Positions 5,235 to 11,028 of a stretch of DNA of 11,028 bases are shown piece by piece; positions within the stretch are counted from its first letter, which is position 1, and every line of letters begins with the position of its first letter. The position numbers and the translations under genes were made by a program. The DNA is from a bacterium. Lineage in GTDB: Bacteria > UBA9089 > CG2-30-40-21. The notes under the pieces are model-generated. The model was not told where the DNA came from. It did not search any database and saw only the letters and a program-made list of their open reading frames with translations. The stretch covers positions 1 to 11,028 of the forward strand of contig JAHIZN010000023.1 of the NCBI GenBank assembly GCA_018814245.1, read 5' to 3'.

Positions 5235-7924
5235 TTACTACGGATGTCAAGGCATTGATGAAAAAGATGAACTTTCATTGTGCAAAGGCAATGGAGACTT
5301 CAGCAGGATTTTGTATTGCCAGAACACACTATGAGGTAACCTTTGAGCACATGTTTTTGAAATTGCTTGAGGATGGGAATGGAGATATTCCGTGCATATT
5401 GCGTCATTTTGAGATTGACACTGGCAGTTTTCAAGAGACATTACTGCATACACTGGAAAAATTTCGTACAGGCAATGCCGGCAGGCCAACCTTTTCCCCT
5501 ATACTTATGGAAATAATAGAACGGGCATGGATGCTCGCATCTATTGAATATGGGCATGGAGAGATTCGGTCAGGTGTACTGTTGGCTACCTTAGCATCTC
5601 AACAGGGGTTGAGCACAGAATATCCGGAGATTCTTTCCCTTATAAATAAAGATGAATTGCGAAAGAATTTCATGTACATTGTTGCCGGATCACAGGAGGA
5701 TAAACCCGTATCCGGCAGATTTGCTCAGGGTGTTGCTGCCGCTGAAAAGAAGGGTGATACGGCATTATCCCAATATTGTACTAATTTTACAGCTCGTGCC
5801 AAGGATGGTGAGATAGACCCTGTATTTGGCCGCGATGATGAGATCAGGCAGATGATAGATATCCTTACCAGACGCCGTAAGAATAATCCCATCCTGGTCG
5901 GAGATGCAGGGGTTGGAAAGACCGCAGTGGTTGAAGGATTGGCTTTGCGGGTAGTTAAGGGTGATGTGCCTTCAGTGCTTGCGGGTGTTGAGATTTATGT
6001 GCTTGATCTTGGACTCCTTCAGGCTGGAGCAGGGGTTAAGGGTGAGTTTGAAAACAGGCTGAAATCGGTTATTGCAGAGGTAAAGGAATCAGCAGCCCCA
6101 ATTATCATGTTTATAGATGAGGCACATACCCTTATCGGGGCTGGAGGTACTGCTGGCCAGGGGGATGCAGCCAATCTGCTTAAACCAGCTCTGGCAAGGG
6201 GTGAATTGCGTACTATAGCAGCTACTACCTGGTCAGAATACAAAAAGTATTTTGAGAAAGATCCAGCCCTTGCCCGAAGGTTTCAGTTGGTTAAGGTAGA
6301 TGAACCGTCAGAGGAAATTGCCAGAGTCATGCTTCGAGGCTTAAAAGAAAAGTATGAAACTGCCCACAAGGTAAGGATTCTCGATGAAGCAGTTGTTGCT
6401 GCCGTACAATTATCAAATCGATTCATCTCTGGGCGGCAATTACCTGACAAGGCAGTTGACTTGATAGATACAGCGGCAGCCCGGGTAAAGATAAACCTCT
6501 CCAGCAAGCCTCATCCAGTGGATAATTTGAACCGTAGAATAGAAAATCTGGATATTGAGCTTAATGCACGAACACGAGATATTGAGGGTGGTACCGGGGT
6601 TGATGATGGCAGCATTCAACAGATTATAGACGAAAAACTTAAGGTTCAGGATGAATTAAGCCTGCTTACTCAACAGTGGCAAAAAGAGCTGAAGCTCATC
6701 GAACAGATCAGAACCCTGCAAAAGGAGATTGATGGAGAAAAGCCTTTAGTGGAAGAAATAGCAGCTGTTGCAGATGAAAAAACGGTTGGAGAGGATATTA
6801 TGATTGAGCCGGAAATTACCCAGCCTGTTATTGATAAATCAAGTCTCCTGTCTCAGATTGAAAATGCATTAAATGAGTTGAAAGCCATTCAGGGCAACAA
6901 CCCCTTGCTGTATATGGAGGTAAATAGCGATGTCGTGGCTGCAATAGTCTCGGATTGGACAGGGATACCTACTGGCAAGATGGTACGGGATCAGGCAGAA
7001 AATGTCCTGAGGCTTGAGGAGCAATTGATGAAACGCATCCTCGGACAGGATAATGCTATTAACACTATTACCAAAGGCATCAGGGCATCAAAGGCAGGGT
7101 TGAACAATCCAGATGCTCCTATCGGTGTATTTCTCCTTGTGGGTCCAAGCGGCACCGGTAAGACGGAAACAGGGCTTGCCCTTGCAGACATGCTTTTTGG
7201 CGGTGAACGATTTACGGTTACAATCAATATGTCTGAATACATGGAAAAACATACGGTCTCCAAACTGATTGGCTCTCCCCCAGGATATGTAGGATATGGA
7301 GAGGGCGGCATTCTTACAGAAGCGGTACGGCAACGGCCATACTCTGTTGTCCTCCTTGATGAGATAGAAAAGGCACACCCGGATATAATGAACCTGTTTT
7401 ATCAGGTCTTTGATAAGGGAAATTTGTCTGATGGTGAAGGCAGGGAAATAGATTTCAAGAACACGGTTATCCTAATGACCAGCAATCTGGGATCAGAGGC
7501 AATGATAGAAATGTGTGGTACAGGAGAACTGCCTGATATGGAAGAGATGCTGGAGGTTATAAGACCAATACTTCGTGAAAGATTAAAACCAGCCCTGCTT
7601 GCCAGGCTTACAGTTGCACCATTTTACCCAATCTCTTCAGAAATTATGTCAAAGATAGTAAGACTCAAGCTTAATGCACTTGCAAGCCGTATGGAAAGAA
7701 ATTGCAAGACAACCCTTGAGTATGGGGATGATGTGATGCAAGCCATTGTTGAACAATGTACACAGATAGAAACAGGTGCAAGAAATATCGAACAGATCAT
7801 TCAGAGTACCTTGCTGCCGGAAATATCATCAGGGATACTTACCCGCATGGCACAGGGTGTAGAATTGAACAGGATTAATCTGGGGGTTAGCAAAGAGGGT
7901 GGGTTTAGTTATGAGTTTTTGTGA
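5231..7924 (+). CDS. clpV: ClpV (TssH), T6SS sheath-recycling AAA+ ATPase
   Basis: This is a full-length (897 residues) ClpB/Hsp100-type protein of the ClpV branch. Hexameric ClpV binds the contracted TssB/TssC sheath and unfolds it so its subunits can be reused. The N-terminal domain begins MITTDVKALMKKMN, close to the usual ClpV opening, and would read the sheath signal on TssC. The first AAA+ module has Walker A GDAGVGKT (224-231), a pore-loop region GAGVKGEF (266-273) and Walker B FIDE (294-297). A coiled-coil middle domain spans about 435-525. The second module has Walker A GPSGTGKT (638-645), GYVG pore loop (685-688) and Walker B LLDE (708-711). All ATPase motifs look intact. Its ATG overlaps the tssG stop by 4 bases. 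The last structural gene of this block, it ends at a repeat-rich gap. Confidence 0.97.
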   Translation: MITTDVKALMKKMNFHCAKAMETSAGFCIARTHYEVTFEHMFLKLLEDGNGDIPCILRHFEIDTGSFQETLLHTLEKFRTGNAGRPTFSPILMEIIERAWMLASIEYGHGEIRSGVLLATLASQQGLSTEYPEILSLINKDELRKNFMYIVAGSQEDKPVSGRFAQGVAAAEKKGDTALSQYCTNFTARAKDGEIDPVFGRDDEIRQMIDILTRRRKNNPILVGDAGVGKTAVVEGLALRVVKGDVPSVLAGVEIYVLDLGLLQAGAGVKGEFENRLKSVIAEVKESAAPIIMFIDEAHTLIGAGGTAGQGDAANLLKPALARGELRTIAATTWSEYKKYFEKDPALARRFQLVKVDEPSEEIARVMLRGLKEKYETAHKVRILDEAVVAAVQLSNRFISGRQLPDKAVDLIDTAAARVKINLSSKPHPVDNLNRRIENLDIELNARTRDIEGGTGVDDGSIQQIIDEKLKVQDELSLLTQQWQKELKLIEQIRTLQKEIDGEKPLVEEIAAVADEKTVGEDIMIEPEITQPVIDKSSLLSQIENALNELKAIQGNNPLLYMEVNSDVVAAIVSDWTGIPTGKMVRDQAENVLRLEEQLMKRILGQDNAINTITKGIRASKAGLNNPDAPIGVFLLVGPSGTGKTETGLALADMLFGGERFTVTINMSEYMEKHTVSKLIGSPPGYVGYGEGGILTEAVRQRPYSVVLLDEIEKAHPDIMNLFYQVFDKGNLSDGEGREIDFKNTVILMTSNLGSEAMIEMCGTGELPDMEEMLEVIRPILRERLKPALLARLTVAPFYPISSEIMSKIVRLKLNALASRMERNCKTTLEYGDDVMQAIVEQCTQIETGARNIEQIIQSTLLPEISSGILTRMAQGVELNRINLGVSKEGGFSYEFL

Positions 7925-8003
7925 GGGAAGCGGAGTACCTTACGACATTTGTCTTTAGGAGTTGTCCCCATCTGGCGGTGGCTGGTGGTGGGCATTCAAT
8001 GTT

Positions 8004-8028
8004 GTAGGGGCAGGCCCCCGTGCCTGCC
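8004..8028 (+). repeat. REP-like G+C-rich palindrome, copy 2
   Basis: This is the inverted partner of 190-214, differing at one base that falls in the loop. The stem is GGCAGGC (8009-8015) with GCCTGCC (8022-8028) and a 6-base loop. Keeping the stem while the loop varies suggests that the fold, not only the sequence, is maintained. Confidence 0.75.
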
Positions 8029-8109
8029 TTCTCCCTCTGTCTCACCCACAAATTCAAATGTCGTAGGGTAGCAGTTTTGTTTCGCCACATTTGTATTTGT
8101 GAGATAGCA

Positions 8110-8144
8110 GGTAACCACAAGGTTGCCTCAGGGTCTTTGACCTT
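8110..8144. repeat. Tandem hairpins flanked by direct repeats
   Basis: GGTAACC (8110-8116) pairs with GGTTGCC (8121-8127) with one G-T wobble over an ACAA loop. AGGGTC (8130-8135) pairs with GACCTT (8139-8144) with one wobble over TTT. The layout echoes the two-hairpin element at 277-331, which may point to a common repeat family. No T tract follows, so a terminator role is doubtful. Confidence 0.45.
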
Positions 8145-8232
8145 GGGTGTTTCCACATTTGTCGTTAACGGAATTCATTCTCAGGTGATACGCGAGTGAA
8201 TGGTTATTAATGTTAATATGAGGATATAACCA

Positions 8233-8823
8233 ATGTTTACAGAACAGGAAAAGATGAAGTTAAGAAAAAAATTGGCAGAGTTTGAAGGCAATGCTCCTTA
8301 TATGTATCTGGATTCAAAAGGCAATGTTACAGTTGGTGTTGGACATTTAATAAGCTCACAGAAAGAAGCTCAAAAATTAGATTTTTTTACCAATGAAGGC
8401 AATAATAGGGCGACTGAAAAACAAATTAAAGAAGAATATGAGATTGTAAAAAAACTATCAAAAAGTCGTGGTCTTTTCTATTATCGTAAATATACGAAAC
8501 TTCACTTAAAAGGTAGTTCAATTGATACATTGACGAATAATCATATTATAAAATTTGAAAAAAAATTAAAAGAAGCTTATCCAGAATTTGATTACTATCC
8601 AACAGAAGTCAGATTGGCATTATTTGATATGATATTTAATTTAGGGAGTTTGAATAAATGGAACACTTTTAATAGTGCCATTAAAGCAAAAGATTGGAAA
8701 AAGGCGGCTGATGATTGCAGACGGAAAAACATTCAGTCAGAAAGGAATGAATATGTCAAAGAGTTGTTGTTGACGGCAGATACTAACAACAAGATAAAAG
8801 AAAATTCAGGTAAGACAAAGTAA
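8233..8823 (+). CDS. T4-lysozyme-like muramidase, probable T6SS effector
   Basis: This 196-residue protein is of the phage T4 lysozyme type (glycoside hydrolase family 24), which cuts the N-acetylmuramic acid to N-acetylglucosamine bond of peptidoglycan. The catalytic triad of T4 lysozyme (E11, D20, T26) is matched in identity and spacing by E18, D27 and T33, within EFEG...YLDSKGNVTVGVGHL. The C-terminal half has ALFDMIFNLGSL, matching the conserved lysozyme helix, and NIQSERNEYVKELL. It has no signal peptide or membrane segment, so it needs a delivery system. The ribosome binding site is GAGGA at 8220-8224. Its stop overlaps the start of a lipoprotein gene by one base, and vgrG follows. I infer a T6SS cargo effector acting in the target periplasm. 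A phage endolysin is the alternative, but no holin or spanin genes are present. Its base composition is much richer in A+T than clpV. Confidence 0.88.
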   Translation: MFTEQEKMKLRKKLAEFEGNAPYMYLDSKGNVTVGVGHLISSQKEAQKLDFFTNEGNNRATEKQIKEEYEIVKKLSKSRGLFYYRKYTKLHLKGSSIDTLTNNHIIKFEKKLKEAYPEFDYYPTEVRLALFDMIFNLGSLNKWNTFNSAIKAKDWKKAADDCRRKNIQSERNEYVKELLLTADTNNKIKENSGKTK

Positions 8824-9638
8824 TGAAAAATAAATTTGTTATAAAAAATTTTATAAATTCAGTTTGTATTCCCATGCTAATTTTAGTTTTCATTTTTGCA
8901 CTATCATCAGGTTGTTTTGTCCGAAAAAGTGATGTATCAATATCTAAACAAGCTGTTCAATACCCGGTTAAGTGGTATGAAAGTTCTTTGTTTAAGATAG
9001 GAAGTGATAATGCTACATCTATTAACACAAAAGATCAGTTGAGAAAATTGCTTTCTATGAAATGGTATCAGGAAATAGAAGTCATCTCGCCAAGTGACAC
9101 TACACAATCCATAAGCGTTTGTACTTGTGAGCAGTTTCTTGAGATAGAACGAAAAAAATTTGAACCTAAGAAAGCATATGAAGCAAATGCATACATGGCA
9201 CTTGCAACTATGTCCCATGCTGTTAAAGAGATTATTAATGCAAAATCTGCTTCTGTTTCTTTTTTGAGATATATGAAATTAAATAAAAAAACACCTGACA
9301 TATTTCCGGCTGAAATGGCATGTATTCCTTCTACAACAGAAAGAAAAAGATTGCTATCACAAAAAAAGAGGGATAGATGGAGCGAAGTTAATCAAATTAA
9401 AGCAGTTAAATCAATCGATAATTTAAATGCTGTCTATTATGATATGAATGGAGTGGAACAAGAGATAGAGATAATTGGATATGGTGATTTTAATCATGAT
9501 GGTATTGATGATATATTATTGCTTGTTCAGAATAGTGTGACTGGGGGTAGCTACTTTACGATGTCTTTGTTTATTTTAACCAAAAGGTCTTCGCATGCAA
9601 CATACGAAGTAATTATGGAATACAATTTATTTGATTAG
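8823..9638 (+). CDS. Lipoprotein, probable immunity protein for the muramidase
   Basis: The protein has 271 residues. It opens with a basic segment (MKNKFVIKN), a hydrophobic stretch (about 14-29) and a lipobox-like LSSGC with the candidate lipidated cysteine at 31. The -3 position is serine instead of the usual leucine, so the site is slightly atypical. The mature part would sit in the periplasm. Near the C-terminus is GDFNHDGIDD (residues 221-230), a D-x-N-x-D-G loop of the calcium-binding type, followed by DILLLVQNSVTGGSYFTMSL. The start is fixed by a TAATG overlap with the muramidase stop, implying coupled synthesis. Position, coupling and location all fit an immunity protein that blocks the muramidase in the producer's own periplasm. 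The role is inferred; I do not recognise a named family. It shares the effector's low GC. Confidence 0.78.
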   Translation: MKNKFVIKNFINSVCIPMLILVFIFALSSGCFVRKSDVSISKQAVQYPVKWYESSLFKIGSDNATSINTKDQLRKLLSMKWYQEIEVISPSDTTQSISVCTCEQFLEIERKKFEPKKAYEANAYMALATMSHAVKEIINAKSASVSFLRYMKLNKKTPDIFPAEMACIPSTTERKRLLSQKKRDRWSEVNQIKAVKSIDNLNAVYYDMNGVEQEIEIIGYGDFNHDGIDDILLLVQNSVTGGSYFTMSLFILTKRSSHATYEVIMEYNLFD

Positions 9639-9723
9639 CAAGTTAAAAACAATATGTTTTTTTGTACTTTTTGATTAAGGTATTTTAGAACACAAGGCAA
9701 ATTTTTAAAAAAGGAGCAAAGAT

Positions 9724-11028
9724 ATGATAAATATTGTCGATATGATTGAATCCATATTAAAAATTCCTGCTAATGAAGCCAAGTTCTGGTTTGATTGTGC
9801 TGGTCAGGATATGCGAGTGACAGGATTTTCTGTAAATGAAGGTATCTCCCGAAGCACTTCATTATCAATTACTCTGATTTCTTCAGATTCAGAGCTTAAG
9901 CTTGAAGATGTTCTCAATAAACGAGCTACATTAACCATTCGGTCTACACAAGATGCTTCAGATAAATATTTTTATGGGGTGGTTACTGAATTTTCGTTGA
10001 TAAAAGCAACCACTAAATATGGTGAGTATACTGTTGAAATTATGCCTATATTCTGGCTTCTCTCTCTACGCAAACAAAGCAGAATATTCCAAAAAATGTC
10101 TGTCAGGGAGATTGTGGAAAAGGTATTAAAAGATGCTGGGTTTGGTGGCGATGATTATAGTTTTAAGACTCAGAAGACATATCCCAAACAAGAATATTGT
10201 GTGCAATACAGAGAGAGTGATTTTAATTTTATCTGCCGTTTGCTTGAAGAAGAGGGAATATTTTACTTTTTTCAGCATAATGCGGGTAACGGGAAAGAGC
10301 TGTTAGTGTTTGGCGATTCTTTCTCTGCATATCCGGATTGTGCTCCTCTTAAAGAGGTGATCTATAGAGAAACAACTGGTGCTGACCTTCCTGCAGGTTT
10401 AGAACATGTTTCTGAGTGTCGTCTTCAGCAGGCTGTTTGCTTTGGCAAGACTTCTTTGAATGATTTTAATTATGAAAAGCCATCTATGCTGCTCATAACT
10501 ACCGCAAGCAGCAAACAGAATACAGAACTTGAGATTTATGATTACCCCGGTAAATATAATGTTAAGGATGTAGGAGAAAAGTTAGCCAAGATACGGCTCG
10601 AAGAATTGAACACTGAAAGAATTGTGCTTTCTGGCAGCAGCAATTGCCACTCCTTTGCCGCTGGTGCAAAAATGACACTTGTTCAGCATCCTCGTAAAGA
10701 CATAAATAAAACCTATCTTGTAGTTAGTGTTCATCATATGGGTTCGCAAGAATCTGACTGCACAGATTATGATAATCACTTTGAGTGCATCCCTGTGAAT
10801 GTTTCCTTTGTACCGCCACGAACAACCCCTCGACCAACAGTAAAGGGTTCACAAACCGCTACAGTTGTTGGACCATCCAAGGAAAAAATATACTTTGATG
10901 AGTTTGGCAGGGTAAAGGTGCAATTCCACTGGGATCGCGAAGGGAAAAGGGATGAGAATACTACCTGTTGGGTAAGGGTGAGTCAGGGCTATGCCGGGGC
11001 TAACCATGGAATGCAGTTTATGCCCTTG
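9724..11028 (+). CDS. vgrG: VgrG (TssI), T6SS spike protein, 3' end cut off
   Basis: The first 435 residues are present; the frame is open to the window edge. VgrG trimers cap the Hcp tube and carry effectors. The N-terminal gp27-like part includes QYRESDFNFICRLLEEEGIF (from residue 161), a hallmark of the family. The gp5-like OB-fold linker starts around KIYFDEFGRVKVQFHWD (388-404) and continues with CWVRVSQGYAGANHGMQFMP. The rest of the OB-fold, the beta-helix needle and any C-terminal effector or adaptor-binding extension lie outside, so it cannot be judged whether this is a plain or an evolved VgrG. AAGGAG at 9711-9716 lies 7 bases before the ATG. It follows the immunity gene after 85 bases, suggesting the lysozyme pair rides on this spike. 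Confidence 0.97.
   Translation, partial: MINIVDMIESILKIPANEAKFWFDCAGQDMRVTGFSVNEGISRSTSLSITLISSDSELKLEDVLNKRATLTIRSTQDASDKYFYGVVTEFSLIKATTKYGEYTVEIMPIFWLLSLRKQSRIFQKMSVREIVEKVLKDAGFGGDDYSFKTQKTYPKQEYCVQYRESDFNFICRLLEEEGIFYFFQHNAGNGKELLVFGDSFSAYPDCAPLKEVIYRETTGADLPAGLEHVSECRLQQAVCFGKTSLNDFNYEKPSMLLITTASSKQNTELEIYDYPGKYNVKDVGEKLAKIRLEELNTERIVLSGSSNCHSFAAGAKMTLVQHPRKDINKTYLVVSVHHMGSQESDCTDYDNHFECIPVNVSFVPPRTTPRPTVKGSQTATVVGPSKEKIYFDEFGRVKVQFHWDREGKRDENTTCWVRVSQGYAGANHGMQFMPL

Larger units (their letters stand above)
7925..8232. other. Repeat-rich gap between clpV and the effector pair
   Basis: No gene is evident in these 308 bases. They contain a 15-bp inverted repeat with one mismatch (7937-7951 and 8055-8069) enclosing the G+C-rich palindrome at 8004-8028. 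A 10-bp direct repeat, CCACATTTGT, lies at 8085-8094 and 8153-8162, on either side of two tandem hairpins. The core ACATTTG recurs four times in all, at 7945, 8055 (inverted), 8087 and 8155. There is no clear rho-independent terminator for clpV. The last 60 bases, which are A+T-rich, probably hold the promoter for the effector gene, but I cannot name one -10/-35 pair with confidence. Confidence 0.6.

Noticed and set aside
7905..8156. Minus-strand 83-codon frame in the clpV-effector gap
   Set aside because: It reads across palindromes and the clpV end, with no ribosome binding site or family resemblance.
8233..9638. Phage lysis cassette (endolysin plus Rz1-type spanin)
   Set aside because: The 271-residue lipoprotein is far larger than a spanin, no holin or other phage gene is present, and vgrG follows directly.
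9645..9663. Possible terminator after the lipoprotein gene: AAAAACA/TGTTTTT with a T run
   Set aside because: The stem has only one G-C pair and a 3-base loop, too weak to call in such A+T-rich DNA.
1..11028. CRISPR arrays, tRNA or rRNA genes, insertion-sequence transposases
   Set aside because: Looked for and not seen. Repeats are few, unevenly spaced and palindromic rather than CRISPR-like, and no transposase reading frame is present.

Overview
The window carries part of a type VI secretion system (T6SS) locus, with every gene on the + strand. It comes from a diderm (Gram-negative-type) bacterium, because a T6SS, a periplasm-directed muramidase and a lipobox lipoprotein only make sense with two membranes. 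The sequence does not fix the taxon. Moderate GC and many short palindromic intergenic repeats suggest an environmental lineage or metagenome assembly rather than an enteric reference strain; this is inference.

Layout: bases 1-481 hold no credible gene but at least three repeat units. hcp/tssD (482-955) follows and ends at a strong intrinsic terminator (971-1015). Next is a BrnT/BrnA toxin-antitoxin pair (1290-1824), lying between inverted copies of a 28-bp repeat. Then come tssE (2016-2432), tssF (2560-4269), tssG (4233-5234) and tssH/clpV (5231-7924). tssF, tssG and tssH overlap and look translationally coupled. A 308-bp repeat-rich gap (7925-8232) separates clpV from an AT-rich pair: a T4-lysozyme-like muramidase (8233-8823) and a lipoprotein with a DxNxDG motif (8823-9638). 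vgrG/tssI starts at 9724 and runs off the right edge.

Working together: Hcp forms the inner tube and VgrG the spike. TssE, TssF and TssG are baseplate parts, and ClpV disassembles the contracted sheath. The muramidase is most simply read as cargo delivered to rival cells' periplasm, with the lipoprotein as its immunity protein. Sheath genes (tssB, tssC), tssA, tssK, the membrane complex (tssJ, tssL, tssM) and any PAAR or adaptor gene are not in the window.

The families are known. The less ordinary parts are the BrnTA module inside the secretion locus with its repeat flanks, the compositionally distinct effector-immunity pair with a mosaic of repeats at its left border, and the dispersed palindromes on both sides of the gene block. 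I see no evidence for a wholly new system.
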